Of a stretch of 64,000 nucleotides of DNA, positions 28,747-38,801 are shown in pieces. The stretch covers positions 1 to 64,000 of the forward strand of contig QCDO01000002.1 in assembly GCA_003278735.1 (NCBI GenBank). Reading direction: 5' to 3'. A program made the translations under genes and the position numbers. The stretch is from Prochlorococcus sp. AG-355-J09 (GTDB lineage Bacteria > Cyanobacteriota > Cyanobacteriia > PCC-6307 > Cyanobiaceae). The first letter of the stretch is position 1; every line of letters begins with the position of its first letter. The notes beneath the pieces are model-generated. The model had not been told where the DNA came from. It saw nothing but the letters and a program-made list of their open reading frames with translations, and made no database searches.

Positions 28747-30300
28747 TCAATGTAAAAAGTGCCTTTTTTGCGTAAATACCATTGAAATTCCTCTTAAATT
28801 ACACATATCAATACTTTCTTGATCTCTTAGACTTCCTCCAGGTTGAATAATAGCTTTTATTCCATATTCATTCGCTAGTTCTACAGTATCTGAAAAGGGG
28901 AAAAACCCATCGCTGGCCAAGACAGCATCAGAACATAACCTTCCAGCTGCTTTTAGTGCAATTTTTGCTGCTCCAACTCTATTCATTTGTCCAGCTCCAA
29001 TCCCTATAGTTTTTTGGTCTTTTGCAATAACAATGGCATTAGATTTCACGTGTTTACAAATTTTCCATGCAAAATTTAGATCTAAGTTAATTTGATTACT
29101 CGGATTATTATTAGTTACTGAAATCCAATTTTCAGTTTTTTCTTCACTATCGTTAGTATCTTGAACAAGTAATCCTCCCATTATTGATTTAGTAGAATTT
29201 TGATTCTTTTTTGGAAGTTGATCTTTTGAAAATTTTAAAATTCTTAAATTCTTTTTAACTTTTAAAATTTCTAAAGCTTCCTCATCAAAAGATGGGGCGA
29301 CGACACACTCTAAGAAAATATTTTTGAGCTGAATTGCGGTCTCACTATCAACATTAGAATTAAAAGCAACTATTCCTCCAAATGCACTAACAGAGTCGCA
29401 TTCCAAAGCATTCAAAAATGCTTTGGAAGCTGAATTACTTATTGAAGCACCACAAGGATTATTGTGTTTTAAAATAACAGAGGCAAACATGTCGTTTGCA
29501 AGTTCATCTTTTTCTGCGTAGCCAAATTCTAAAACTGTTGAAAGTGCCGACTCTAGATCTAATAGATTGTTATAACTTAAGTCTTTTCCTTGTAATTGTT
29601 CTGCTGAGTTCCATCCAATCTTACTTAAACCATACCAAAAAGCTTTTTGATGTGGATTCTCCCCATATCTTAAGGTTTTGATTAGTGGATAAGATTCAAT
29701 ATATTTTGAAGTTTGTAAATCTCTTTCTTTTTTTATCCAATTAGATATTGCAGTGTCATAGTCTGCTGTATGTTGAAAAGCTTCAAGGGCTAATTTTGCT
29801 TTATATGAGTCTTTCAATTCACCTTTTTTACTTTCTTCAAGAAAATTTTGATACTGATTAGGATCTACTAAAACGGAAACATCTCTATGATTTTTTGCTG
29901 CAGAACGAATCATAGATGGCCCTCCAATATCGATATTTTCAATAGCATCTTCCCAATTAGCTCCCTGAGCTACAGTTTTTTTAAAAGGATATAAATTTAC
30001 AACTACTAAGTCAATTAACTTAAGATTGTTAGCTTCAATATCTTTTTTATGTTCCTCGTCATTTCTTTTAGCTAATATCCCTCCGTGTATTTTTGGATGT
30101 AAAGTTTTAACTCTTCCTCCAAGAATTTCAGGAGAATTAGTAAAATCTGCAACTTTAATAACTGGAATTTTTGCTTCTATAAGATGTTTGGCAGTTCCTC
30201 CACTTGATAGGATTTTATAATTAAATTGCTCTACCAATTCCTTACAAAATGGGATTAAATTTTTTTTATCAGAGACACTTACTAAAGCTAATGGTGACAT
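28747..30300 (-). CDS. purH: Bifunctional AICAR transformylase / IMP cyclohydrolase
   Basis: PurH performs the last two steps of IMP synthesis. The 517 residues start with the MGS-like cyclohydrolase domain (ALVSVSDKKNLIPFCKEL, LSSGGTAKHLIEA, EILGGRVKTLHPKIHGGIL). The transformylase domain follows, with RYGENPHQKA, VILKHNNPCG, and a C-terminal IIQPGGSLRDQESIDMCN. It is divergent from the esterase gene, with only 33 bases between start codons. Confidence 0.97.
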   Translation of the reverse strand: MSPLALVSVSDKKNLIPFCKELVEQFNYKILSSGGTAKHLIEAKIPVIKVADFTNSPEILGGRVKTLHPKIHGGILAKRNDEEHKKDIEANNLKLIDLVVVNLYPFKKTVAQGANWEDAIENIDIGGPSMIRSAAKNHRDVSVLVDPNQYQNFLEESKKGELKDSYKAKLALEAFQHTADYDTAISNWIKKERDLQTSKYIESYPLIKTLRYGENPHQKAFWYGLSKIGWNSAEQLQGKDLSYNNLLDLESALSTVLEFGYAEKDELANDMFASVILKHNNPCGASISNSASKAFLNALECDSVSAFGGIVAFNSNVDSETAIQLKNIFLECVVAPSFDEEALEILKVKKNLRILKFSKDQLPKKNQNSTKSIMGGLLVQDTNDSEEKTENWISVTNNNPSNQINLDLNFAWKICKHVKSNAIVIAKDQKTIGIGAGQMNRVGAAKIALKAAGRLCSDAVLASDGFFPFSDTVELANEYGIKAIIQPGGSLRDQESIDMCNLRGISMVFTQKRHFLH

Positions 30301-30333
30301 TATGGGAAAGTTTACTTACTTAAGAATATAAAC

Positions 30334-30951
30334 ATGAAATATGCTATCAATCATGAATTTGTCTCGATTAGCTCTCAAACTGCAACTCATAGAATTATTT
30401 TGATGCATGGTTGGGGAGCTGATTCTGATGACCTTTTAACATTTGGAAAGGAGATGACTGAAAAAATAAATATTGATTTTGAGGTAATTTCTTTGAGGGC
30501 CCCTGGATTGCATCCAAGTGGCCAGGGAAGACAGTGGTATGGCCTATACCCACATGATTGGAATGGGGCTGAGGTTGAAGTAAATAAACTTTTAGTGACA
30601 TTAAAAAAATTTGATACTGATCAGATTCCACTAAGAAAAACAATTTTGTTGGGGTTCTCTCAGGGGGCGGCAATGGCAATTGATGCAGGATTTAAATTAA
30701 ATTTCGGATTAATTGTTGCTTGTAGTGGTTATCCTCATCCCAATTGGTTTCCAGAAGAAAATTGCTCCCCATTGATTATTAGTCATGGCCTATTTGATGA
30801 CGTCGTGCCGATAGATGCTTCTAGGAGTATTTATGAAAAAGTAAAGAGTAAGTCTTCTAAATTTTGTGAATTATTAGAATTCGATGGATTTCATCAAATT
30901 GATTCAAATTTAATTAATTTTATAAGTTCAAATATAAGTAATATTTTTTAA
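30334..30951 (+). CDS. Alpha/beta hydrolase (phospholipase/carboxylesterase family)
   Basis: The 205-residue protein has the fold of small carboxylesterases and acyl-protein thioesterases: LMHGWGADSDDLL after the first strand, the nucleophile elbow LLGFSQGAAMAI, and a late strand with the acid and His (SHGLFDDVVP and FDGFHQID). It is likely cytoplasmic; the natural substrate is unknown. The stop overlaps the convergent DUF3155 gene by four bases. Confidence 0.82.
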   Translation: MKYAINHEFVSISSQTATHRIILMHGWGADSDDLLTFGKEMTEKINIDFEVISLRAPGLHPSGQGRQWYGLYPHDWNGAEVEVNKLLVTLKKFDTDQIPLRKTILLGFSQGAAMAIDAGFKLNFGLIVACSGYPHPNWFPEENCSPLIISHGLFDDVVPIDASRSIYEKVKSKSSKFCELLEFDGFHQIDSNLINFISSNISNIF

Positions 30952-31316
30952 ACAAAAGCATATTCGTATTCTTCAATCTCTTCCCAATCATCTGCAGTAA
31001 GTTCTAGACCTTCAAATATTTTTTCTTCACCAATTCCTTCAACTACAAATTTGAGTGATGGAAATAGAAAATGATTTTCTTCAGCATATTGTGCGCTAAA
31101 TAAGCCTTTTTCACCCCAAAAGAACCTATCGGTGGTATGTTCATTTCTTCTGACATTGAAAACTGAAGGTGCAGAGAGACCATTTTCAGCTATGAATCTT
31201 CTTGCTGCTGTAACTGGTTTATGTTTGCCAGTTTCGATATGATAAATAGGTACATGTGCCATTACCCTTTGGCCAGCCAATCTTCTTCTGCTGATTCTTT
31301 TTCTTTTTTTGGACAT
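30948..31316 (-). CDS. DUF3155 family protein
   Basis: The 122-residue protein matches cyanobacterial DUF3155. It opens with a very basic segment, KKRKRISRRRLAGQRVMAHV, followed by ITARRFI-like VTAARRFIAENGL, the conserved RRNEHTTDRFFWGEKGLFSAQY, and an acidic tail DDWEEIEEYEYAFV. The basic start suggests nucleic-acid or ribosome contact, but nothing proves it. Function unknown. Confidence 0.7.
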   Translation of the reverse strand: MSKKRKRISRRRLAGQRVMAHVPIYHIETGKHKPVTAARRFIAENGLSAPSVFNVRRNEHTTDRFFWGEKGLFSAQYAEENHFLFPSLKFVVEGIGEEKIFEGLELTADDWEEIEEYEYAFV

Positions 31317-31564
31317 TGATTGGTACTCCTGAAATTATTAATGAGATTAGTCTTATTTATTTTTACTAATCTTATATATGTGATTTTAAATTCACTTCAA
31401 ATTACATAGAGGACCCATCAACCCCTGATGTAGCTTAAAATATGATTAAATACTCATATTTAAGGCTTGCTAAAGACAAACCTCTTTATATATCTTAATA
31501 CTTTTTTCATATTTTACAAGCCCTTTTTTCAAGTTTTTTTTAAATTTCTCAAATTTCAATAGTT

Positions 31565-32701
31565 ATGAATCTAACAAAAAAATTTGAAGAATTGATTACA
31601 AAACAGCTAGAGAGTTTTGGTTGCTCAATGGGCGTGACTAATTTAGTTATGTATCTTGCATCAGCTAAGCAAGGAACTAAAGCATCTTTTGAAATGGTTA
31701 GTCAATGGCCACAAATTGATATGCTACTGACATCAATAGAAGATGATCCTTCACTAAAAGTTTCATCGCCTAATAGAAGATGGTATCCGCTTCAAGAAAA
31801 CGATATTCTACTTGGTGTCCTTAGAGTAGAAACTGATTTGAAAGGGGGGAATTGGCCAGTATCTCTTGATTCTAGATTAAAAGCCCTTTCAATATCTTTG
31901 GCTAACTGCGTCTCTATCGAATTAGAACGTCAAAATAAAAATAAAGAAATCAATTATTTAAAAAATCAGGTGAATGTCATTATCCATCAACTAAGGAATC
32001 CATTGGCTGCTATAAGGACATATGCAAAATTACTAATAAAAAGACTTGGTTCAGATAATGATTCTATTGAAATAGTCGAACGCATGATAATAGAGCAAAA
32101 ACAAATTAATCAATATATGGATTCTTTTGCGCAATTAAATGCACCTATTCATTTGCCTATAGAAATTGGAGAGGAAAGATTATTATTACCACCAAATTTA
32201 GACAATAAAAAGTTAATAACTGTTCAGAGTTTATTGAGGCCAATTTTAGAAAGGGGTAAAGCTAATGCGAACTTAGAGAATAGAGATTGGACTGAACCTT
32301 CTCTTTGGCCAGATTGGACTATATCCCCATTAAAGGCAAAATATGCTGTAATTGCCGAAATTGTGGCCAATTTATTAGAAAATGCGTTTAAATACGCCCA
32401 AAAAGATTCTGAAATTGGACTCGCAATTACGAGTAATGGAATTTGTATATTTGATGATGGTAAAAAAATAACCAAAAATGAAAAAGAGAAAATTTTTGAA
32501 AAAGGTTTTAGAGGATCTGCTGCCAAGAAGAAGGACGGCACTGGTGTGGGACTTTTTTTGGCGAGAAAATTAGCAAAACAAATTGGAGGGGAACTGAGAT
32601 TGCTGGAAAATGACTCAATTAAAAATACTGAGAAATCAAAAAATCTTAAGAAGAAAAATATTTTCTATTTAGAACTACCTATAAAAGAATTGCATGCATA
32701 A
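31565..32701 (+). CDS. Sensor histidine kinase, Hik2/CSK-like
   Basis: The 378-residue cytoplasmic kinase has no membrane segment. An N-terminal sensor region of about 115 residues (GAF-like) is followed by a short coiled helix, then the H-box VNVIIHQLRNPLAAIRTYAK with His141, an N-box (EIVANLLENAFKYAQ) and a G-box (GTGVGLFLARKLAKQIGG). The soluble GAF-like layout and the HQLRNPL H-box resemble the Hik2/chloroplast sensor kinase group, which senses photosynthetic redox state. No response regulator is nearby. It is convergent with cobS, overlapping it by 23 bases. Confidence 0.75.
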   Translation: MNLTKKFEELITKQLESFGCSMGVTNLVMYLASAKQGTKASFEMVSQWPQIDMLLTSIEDDPSLKVSSPNRRWYPLQENDILLGVLRVETDLKGGNWPVSLDSRLKALSISLANCVSIELERQNKNKEINYLKNQVNVIIHQLRNPLAAIRTYAKLLIKRLGSDNDSIEIVERMIIEQKQINQYMDSFAQLNAPIHLPIEIGEERLLLPPNLDNKKLITVQSLLRPILERGKANANLENRDWTEPSLWPDWTISPLKAKYAVIAEIVANLLENAFKYAQKDSEIGLAITSNGICIFDDGKKITKNEKEKIFEKGFRGSAAKKKDGTGVGLFLARKLAKQIGGELRLLENDSIKNTEKSKNLKKKNIFYLELPIKELHA

Positions 32702-33419
32702 ACAACATTGCAGTTTCAACTAGCACAACACTTGCACCGCAAGCATCTCCATTGAAGCCTCCAATTTTATTTCCCAGTATGTTTGGGATCGAATAGCTTA
32801 GAAAAATACCAACCAAAATAAGAATTAAAAATTTAATTAATATTGCTTGGGATGTAATTGAAACTAATTGGTATGGAATAAAAATTAAAAGAAAAAAAAT
32901 GGAGATCAAAGATTCTTTTTTAAATCCATTCCAAAACTTTTTGTGACTAATAGATTTTTTCTTGTAACTCATATATTTAAACTTTTCTATAAAAAATAAA
33001 TTTGAAAATCTTCCCCAAAATAAGCATATAGGTAAAACAAAAAATATTAGGTTTTGAATTTTTAGTATGCAAGCAATTTGAATTAAAGTTATGAAAACTA
33101 AAGCTTGAACGCCAAAGGACCCAACTTTACTGTCTTTCATGGCTTTTAAACGTTTCTTTTTACCCGCAAAAATACCATCGAAAGTATCCATTAAACCATC
33201 AATGTGTAGACCACCAGTAATTAAATATCCTGAAGCCAAACAAATTAATGCAGATGCATAAATTGACCAAGAGTTTGTTCTAAAAAAAAGAAAGATATAA
33301 CTCTGTATTGTTCCAATCAAAAATCCTAAAAGCGGGGCAAATTGTGCAATATTTTTAAATTCGGGATTAATTAAAGGTATCTTTGGAAATGTAGTATAGA
33401 AAATCCAAGATCCTGCCAA
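32679..33419 (-). CDS. cobS: Cobalamin synthase (adenosylcobinamide-GDP ribazoletransferase)
   Basis: CobS joins the lower-ligand nucleotide to cobinamide-GDP in cobalamin synthesis. The 246-residue integral membrane protein has FYTTFPKIPL near the start, the catalytic-type GGLHIDGLMDTFDGIFAGK, GSFGVQALVF, and the late GGFNGDACGASVVLVE. These are standard CobS hallmarks. A CobO-like gene of the same pathway lies at 12.7 kb but is degenerate. Confidence 0.93.
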   Translation of the reverse strand: MAGSWIFYTTFPKIPLINPEFKNIAQFAPLLGFLIGTIQSYIFLFFRTNSWSIYASALICLASGYLITGGLHIDGLMDTFDGIFAGKKKRLKAMKDSKVGSFGVQALVFITLIQIACILKIQNLIFFVLPICLFWGRFSNLFFIEKFKYMSYKKKSISHKKFWNGFKKESLISIFFLLIFIPYQLVSITSQAILIKFLILILVGIFLSYSIPNILGNKIGGFNGDACGASVVLVETAMLFMHAILL

Positions 33420-33517
33420 ATTTTTAATTAAATATTTTTTGATGAGATAAAAGTAGATTCAATATTAAATAATAGGGTAGATTAATAAAAAAGGGTCAAA
33501 AAATTTTATAAATTATC

Positions 33518-34636
33518 GTGTTTGAATTTGAAATTACATCGAATTGCAGTAAAACAGCGGCAAGAACTGGTATATTTCATACACCAAATGGTCAGGTAAA
33601 CACACCAAAATTTATGCCTGTGGGTACTTTGGCAACGGTTAAGGGAATTTCATCAAAGCAATTAACCTCTACAGGATCAGAAATGATTCTCTCAAATACC
33701 TTTCATCTGCATTTACAACCTGGAGAAAAACTAGTTAAAGAATCTGGCGGAATACATAAGTTCATGAATTGGCCTAATCCTATTCTTACTGATTCAGGAG
33801 GATATCAAGTTTTTAGTTTGGCCAAATTAAATAATATTTCTGATAAAGGTGTGGAATTTAAAAATCCAAGAGATGGTAGTCATGTTTTTTTAACACCTGA
33901 AAAAGTAATAAAGATTCAAATGGACATTGGATCTGATGTTGCGATGGCTTTTGATCATTGTCCTCCGCATACAGCTAACGAAAATGATATTGAGGACTCT
34001 TTACAAAGAACTAATTCATGGTTGCAAAAATGTGTTGAGACTCATCAGAAATCCAATCAAGCATTATTCGGTATAGTTCAAGGTGGAAAGTATCCAAGAT
34101 TGAGAGAATATAGCGCAAAATATACAAGTTCTTTTGATCTGCCTGGAATAGCAGTGGGAGGTGTGAGTGTTGGCGAGTCAGTCGAAGAAATACATAGTGT
34201 AATTAATTACGTCCCGAAATTTTTACCAATAAATAAACCAAGATATTTAATGGGAATTGGCTCTTTAAAAGAAATTTCTCTAGCTGTTGCTAATGGATTC
34301 GATATATTTGACTGTGTTTTACCTACAAGACTAGGAAGACATGGGACTGCATTTTTTAATGATGAAAGATTGAATTTGCGAAATGCTCGCTTTAAAAATG
34401 ACTTTTCTCCGATTGATAAAACTTGTAAATGCGAAACCTGTAAATCCTATTCTCGAGCATATTTGCATCATCTAATAAGAAATGACGAAATATTAGGCCT
34501 AACTCTCATAAGTTTGCATAATATCGCTCACTTAATAAGATTTACCAATGCAATTTCTACTGCAATTAGAGATAATTGTTTTACAAATGATTTCGCTCCT
34601 TGGAAAACATCCTCTATTGCTCACCATACGTGGTAA
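33518..34636 (+). CDS. tgt: Queuine tRNA-ribosyltransferase
   Basis: Tgt exchanges guanine for a queuine precursor at position 34 of GUN-anticodon tRNAs. The 372-residue protein has Asp92 in [13 protein letters not shown], the nucleophile Asp in [19 protein letters not shown], and the zinc site [17 protein letters not shown]. The start is a GTG. The length is normal. psbK follows about 33 bases downstream on the same strand. Confidence 0.96.
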   Translation: MFEFEITSNCSKTAARTGIFHTPNGQVNTPKFMPVGTLATVKGISSKQLTSTGSEMILSNTFHLHLQPGEKLVKESGGIHKFMNWPNPILTDSGGYQVFSLAKLNNISDKGVEFKNPRDGSHVFLTPEKVIKIQMDIGSDVAMAFDHCPPHTANENDIEDSLQRTNSWLQKCVETHQKSNQALFGIVQGGKYPRLREYSAKYTSSFDLPGIAVGGVSVGESVEEIHSVINYVPKFLPINKPRYLMGIGSLKEISLAVANGFDIFDCVLPTRLGRHGTAFFNDERLNLRNARFKNDFSPIDKTCKCETCKSYSRAYLHHLIRNDEILGLTLISLHNIAHLIRFTNAISTAIRDNCFTNDFAPWKTSSIAHHTW

Positions 34637-34669
34637 CGTCTTATCATAATTAATTAAATTATCAAAAAG

Positions 34670-34810
34670 GTGCCCATTCTATTTAATACATTCGCTGAAT
34701 TGCCCGAGGCTTATAAAGCCTTTGCTCCAACTGTTGATGTTCTTCCACTGATTCCTTTATTTTTCTTTTTATTAGTGTTTGTTTGGCAAGCTGCAGTTGG
34801 ATTTAAATAA
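34670..34810 (+). CDS. psbK: Photosystem II protein K
   Basis: The 46-residue protein reads [20 protein letters not shown], then [15 protein letters not shown], the PsbK single-span pattern with the conserved AYxxFxPxVDVLPxIPxxF core. About nine N-terminal residues (PILFNTFAE) are the processed leader. The only start in frame is a GTG; aaaaagg in front of it can serve as a ribosome binding site. PsbK sits at the CP43 side of photosystem II. It is convergent with the oxidoreductase gene. Confidence 0.95.
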
Positions 34811-34836
34811 AATTCTTTTAGTCTAGATTGTTGCTA

Positions 34837-35841
34837 TTAGACGGGATTTTCAAGTAAGATCGCATCTCCAGAATTTTCTACAGCACTCTCTATAAAATCA
34901 GCAATTTTTAATGCTCTTGAGGCTTGCTCACCATCTACCTCAGGTATTTCTTTGCCCTGAACGCACTTAAGAAAATGCTCCAGTTCTGCATAAAGAGGTT
35001 CAATGGAGGTTGTGCTAACTTCTTCGACATATCCATCATTTCTATAAACTAATTCTCCATGCTCTGCTGTGTATGATTCATGAGACTTTCGATGGATTTG
35101 TAAAGAGTGATTTAAGAAATCAGTTTCTACTAGGCCATTTTGGCAGTGAGCACTTAAATTTCTAATTTTTTTGTGACTCATTTTGCTTGCAGTTAGGCTT
35201 GCAATAACATTATTTTTAAAAACTAAAGTAGCATTTACATAATCTATTAATCCTTCGCTATTTCTTCCTCCAACTGCAGCTAATTTTTGTATTTTTGAGT
35301 TTACAAGCTCCAAAATAAGATCAATGTCATGAATCATTAAATCCATTACTACAGATACATCATTTGCTCTGTCTGCATGAGGACTGTGCCTTCTTGCTTC
35401 TAAAACAACAATTTCTTCATTATTTACTATTTTATTTAATTCTCTAAATGCAGGATTAAATCTTTCAATATGCCCAACTTGTAATAGACAGTTACTTGCA
35501 TTAGCAGCCTCTATTAAAGATTTTGCTTCCAACTCGTTAGCTGCAATTGGTTTTTCAATGAGAACGTTAGCACCTCCCTTGAGACAATCTAGTCCTACTT
35601 TTTGATGAAGTAGTGTAGGGACAGCGATACAGATTGCATCAACTTTTGGTATTAGGTCCTTATAATCCTTGAACCATTCACATTGAAATTGCTCAATAGC
35701 TAATTTGCCTCTCTCCCCATTTGGATCTGCTACTCCAATGAGATTTGCATCCTTGAGTAAACTTAGTACTCGAGCATGATGCCAGCCCATATTTCCTATA
35801 CCTATGACTCCAACCTTTACGGGTGATGAGGTTGGTTGCAT
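34837..35841 (-). CDS. Gfo/Idh/MocA family NAD(P)-dependent oxidoreductase
   Basis: The 334-residue enzyme has a Rossmann start (VGVIGIGNMGWHHARVL), the family EKPIA loop, and the GHIERFNPAFREL segment. That segment is seen in members acting on UDP-N-acetylglucosamine at C3 (WlbA-like). DLMIHDIDLILEL carries the catalytic-site His. Such enzymes often pair with DegT-type aminotransferases to build amino sugars; a DegT gene lies at 46.0 kb. The exact substrate cannot be read from sequence. It lies downstream of the CBS protein gene on the same strand. Confidence 0.8.
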   Translation of the reverse strand: MQPTSSPVKVGVIGIGNMGWHHARVLSLLKDANLIGVADPNGERGKLAIEQFQCEWFKDYKDLIPKVDAICIAVPTLLHQKVGLDCLKGGANVLIEKPIAANELEAKSLIEAANASNCLLQVGHIERFNPAFRELNKIVNNEEIVVLEARRHSPHADRANDVSVVMDLMIHDIDLILELVNSKIQKLAAVGGRNSEGLIDYVNATLVFKNNVIASLTASKMSHKKIRNLSAHCQNGLVETDFLNHSLQIHRKSHESYTAEHGELVYRNDGYVEEVSTTSIEPLYAELEHFLKCVQGKEIPEVDGEQASRALKIADFIESAVENSGDAILLENPV

Positions 35842-35891
35842 AATTTCAAATCCATATATTAATTATCATTATCCTCTATAAGTAGTCACAT

Positions 35892-37160
35892 TTAGCTCTT
35901 GGGAAGAATTATTTTAACACGATCAATTTTTGGACCTGACATAGAAATAACTTCAAATTTAATGTTATTAAAATCTAAAACGTCGCCAATTTTTGGAACC
36001 ATTTGAAATTTTTCTAACATAAATCCAGCAAGAGTATGATAATCAGTACCTTCTGGAATTGAACATCCTATCTTTTTATTAATTTCAACAATTTCTGATT
36101 TTCCAGCTATTGACCATTTCTTAGAGAAATTATCTAACATTCTCATATCTGAATAAATTCTATTATTGAGCATTTCCTCTCCAACTATTTCTCCATTTAG
36201 ATCAGCTGCAGTTATAAGTCCTTCAGTTCCACCGTGTTCATCAACTACTAGTAAGAACGGATTGTAGTCTCTTACTATTGGAAATATTTCCGCTAGCGAA
36301 CATGTTTCTATTATTTTTGTTACTGGTAAAAGGAATGGCTCTAATAATGTATCGGCTTCCATTTCACCTTTTGATATTGTCTTAGCTAGATAACGTAAAT
36401 CTAATACGCCTAATACATCATCTAAAGACTCACCAATCACAAAGAATCGAGCATGTCGAGTTTTATCTACTTGTTTCATTAATTCTGAAAAGGTTATATT
36501 TTTTGGCAAAGTTACCATTTCAGATCTTGGAATCATTACTTCTTTAACCTGTGTATCTTTTAAAGCAAAAACTCCTTCAAGAATATTCTTCTCATCTGGT
36601 TTTAAACCTGTTACGTTATCTGTTTCTATGAGAGTTTCTAATTCTCCAGCAGATAAACCTGAGTTTAAAGAATCCCATTTGTTATTTAAATTGAACAAGC
36701 CTAAACAGGCGCTAGCAAAGAATTCTATTGTTTTTACTATAGGATTCATAGCTTTTCTCACGGCATCGAATATTGTGGTTAACCTTAATGCAGCAGATTC
36801 TGGATTGTTAATTACTAAAGCTTTTGGAATTAGTCCAGAAACAAGAGTAACAACTAAAACAACAAATAAAAATAATAGAAGATCATAAAATCTATTTGAT
36901 AAAGTATTGCTTTTCCAATAATCATTAGCCAGGTTATTGCTTAGCCATCCAATTGCAATTAATGAAATTGTTACTCCAAATTGAGAAGCAATTAGTGAAG
37001 ATCTAAAACGTTTTTGAATTTTTAAAATTGAAAAAGCTCCTTTCTTTTTTTCTTCTATTAACCTTAAAACTTTACTTGGCCTTATTAATAAAAAAGAGAG
37101 TTCACTCGCCGCGAAAAAAGCTGGTAGAAATAAAAGAAATAAAAGTAGAGTTATTTTCAT
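35892..37160 (-). CDS. CNNM/CorC-type membrane protein with CBS domains
   Basis: The 422-residue protein has an N-terminal DUF21 region with three or four membrane spans (to about residue 150; FLPAFFAASELSFLLIRPSK). A CBS pair follows (DTQVKEVMIPRSEMVTLP, RHARFFVIGESLDDVLGVLDL, and VVDEHGGTEGLITAADL), then a C-terminal CorC_HlyC transporter-associated domain (GDVLDFNNIKFEVISM). Members are linked to magnesium or other divalent cation efflux; older names call them hemolysin-like. The gene is 50 bases upstream of the oxidoreductase. Confidence 0.88.
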   Translation of the reverse strand: MKITLLLFLLFLPAFFAASELSFLLIRPSKVLRLIEEKKKGAFSILKIQKRFRSSLIASQFGVTISLIAIGWLSNNLANDYWKSNTLSNRFYDLLLFLFVVLVVTLVSGLIPKALVINNPESAALRLTTIFDAVRKAMNPIVKTIEFFASACLGLFNLNNKWDSLNSGLSAGELETLIETDNVTGLKPDEKNILEGVFALKDTQVKEVMIPRSEMVTLPKNITFSELMKQVDKTRHARFFVIGESLDDVLGVLDLRYLAKTISKGEMEADTLLEPFLLPVTKIIETCSLAEIFPIVRDYNPFLLVVDEHGGTEGLITAADLNGEIVGEEMLNNRIYSDMRMLDNFSKKWSIAGKSEIVEINKKIGCSIPEGTDYHTLAGFMLEKFQMVPKIGDVLDFNNIKFEVISMSGPKIDRVKIILPKS

Positions 37161-37178
37161 TCAATAACAAATGAAGAA

Positions 37179-37251
37179 TGGGGGTGGCGAGGATCGAACT
37201 CGCCTTAGCCAAATTATGAGTTTGGTGCATTCACCAGATTGCTACACCCCC
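37179..37251 (-). tRNA. trnM-CAT: tRNA-Met (anticodon CAT), probably elongator
   Basis: The minus strand holds a 73-base cloverleaf. Acceptor gggggtg pairs with caccccc and discriminator A. The anticodon stem ccaaa/tttgg surrounds loop ctcataa, giving CAT. The T arm contains gttcgatcc. The G-C start pair argues against initiator tRNA, which has a mismatched end. Elongator Met is favoured, but an Ile tRNA with lysidine-modified CAT is possible. Confidence 0.85.
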
Positions 37252-37393
37252 AAGAGAATTTATGTAATTTTAATTACATTGAATTTCAATATACAATATA
37301 AAAATAATATTTCAAAAAAACACCTCATTTGGAAGTTTTTGTGAGATTTCTTGTTTTTCTTCTAATCTTTAAATATAAATTTAACTTTTACTA

Positions 37394-37954
37394 ATGGATA
37401 AATTTTCGGATAAGTATGATTTAAATAAAGCAAAATTGTTAAAACAGTTAATTAAAAAATCTTACAAGAAAGGAAACTTCACTTTATCTTCGGGAAAAAA
37501 AAGCAGTCATTACTTGAATTGTAAACCAGTATCATTAAATGGTGAAGGCTTAAACTTAATAAGTGATTTATTTTTAGAGTTAAAGGACTCAAGGTCAAAA
37601 GCAGTAGCAGGATTGACATTAGGTGCAGACCCTATAGTTAGTGGATTAATTCTCAAAGCATCTTTGCATGGGCTTGACCTAGATGGTTTAATAATTCGGA
37701 AAGAAATCAAAAAATACGGTACCAAAGCTGGAATAGAGGGCCCTATATTAGAAGAAGGAACTTTGGTAACTGTCTTAGAGGATGTCGTTACAACTGCTGG
37801 TTCAGTGATAAAAGCTATAAAAAAGTTACGCGACAATAATTATGTTGTTGAGGAAGTTTTATCTATAGTTGATAGGCAAGAAGGGGGATTAGAAGCCCTT
37901 GAAGATGAAAATGTTAAATTAAAGAGTCTTTTTACAATAAAAGACTTTTTATAA
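37394..37954 (+). CDS. pyrE: Orotate phosphoribosyltransferase
   Basis: PyrE forms OMP from orotate and PRPP in pyrimidine synthesis. The 186 residues show [19 protein letters not shown] at the start, [10 protein letters not shown], the flexible loop [17 protein letters not shown], and the PRPP-binding [18 protein letters not shown]. The length is slightly short but normal for cyanobacteria. The ygfZ start follows 10 bases after its stop. Confidence 0.95.
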   Translation: MDKFSDKYDLNKAKLLKQLIKKSYKKGNFTLSSGKKSSHYLNCKPVSLNGEGLNLISDLFLELKDSRSKAVAGLTLGADPIVSGLILKASLHGLDLDGLIIRKEIKKYGTKAGIEGPILEEGTLVTVLEDVVTTAGSVIKAIKKLRDNNYVVEEVLSIVDRQEGGLEALEDENVKLKSLFTIKDFL

Positions 37955-37964
37955 TTATTTAAAA

Positions 37965-38801
37965 ATGCAAGATATAAAAAAAAAGTTTTGGCTTGAAAAA
38001 TTTGATTGTTTTACTGTTACTGGAAAAGATGCCAGAAAATTTTTGAATGGAATAACAACTGGTAATATTCTCAATTCAGAAAATAAAGTTATCAAAACTT
38101 GTTGGTTAACTCCAAATGGAGTTCTAAGGTCATTAATTGAAATTATTTTTTTAGGAAGAAACTTAGAAGTAATTATCTTGGCGGGAAACACTAATGAAAT
38201 AATTGATTATTTTAATCAAATTATTTTTCCAGCGGACGATGTACTTTTAAGTGAACCTTTCTTGATAAATAGAATTCAGGAAATTGATGAAACTAGTTCA
38301 TGGAGAAATTACCAGCCTATTTTCTTTAAAACAGAGGGTAATGAATTTGAAATATATAAAAATAAACTAAATCTATTAAATCCTAATGATTTAAAACTTT
38401 GGAAGATTAATCAGGCAATACCCTCATTGGGAATGGAAATAAACGGAAAAAATAATCCTCTTGAGCTTGGTTTTCATGATCTTATAGATTTTAATAAAGG
38501 CTGTTATTTAGGACAAGAAACAATGTCAAAAATAAAAAATGTTTCTTCTTTAAAACAGGAAATAAGAATTTGGAAATCATTTGAATCTAATTTGAATTTA
38601 GACAATGAAGATAAAAATTTATATATAAATTCTGCCAAGGATATTTCTGTGGGCAAAATCACTAGTTTTTTTAAATCAGATTCTCAAATAAAAGGTTTAG
38701 CAATGATAAAAAGAAAATATTTAGAGGAAGGAAGTTATTTTTTTTCAGAAATTTTTGGAAAAATTATCATTAATAAATCTGTAGGATCAATTTTTCTTTA
38801 A
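37965..38801 (+). CDS. ygfZ: YgfZ/GcvT-like folate-binding protein
   Basis: YgfZ-type proteins bind tetrahydrofolate and help iron-sulfur cluster enzymes. The 278-residue protein has the early FDCFTVTGKDARKFLNGITTG and the signature NKGCYLGQETMSKI, matching the family KGCYxGQE motif with its Cys. The length is near normal. It follows pyrE by 10 bases, suggesting an operon, and is convergent with the nuclease gene, overlapping it by 15 bases. Confidence 0.87.
   Translation: MQDIKKKFWLEKFDCFTVTGKDARKFLNGITTGNILNSENKVIKTCWLTPNGVLRSLIEIIFLGRNLEVIILAGNTNEIIDYFNQIIFPADDVLLSEPFLINRIQEIDETSSWRNYQPIFFKTEGNEFEIYKNKLNLLNPNDLKLWKINQAIPSLGMEINGKNNPLELGFHDLIDFNKGCYLGQETMSKIKNVSSLKQEIRIWKSFESNLNLDNEDKNLYINSAKDISVGKITSFFKSDSQIKGLAMIKRKYLEEGSYFFSEIFGKIIINKSVGSIFL

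Noticed and set aside
31317..31564. 248-base gap with a gattag/ctaatc inverted repeat near 31345-31370, considered as a small RNA or terminator
   Set aside because: The stem is six pairs with a 15-base AT-rich loop and no T run tied to a gene end; it matches no RNA family I know. It probably holds the promoters of the two divergent genes.
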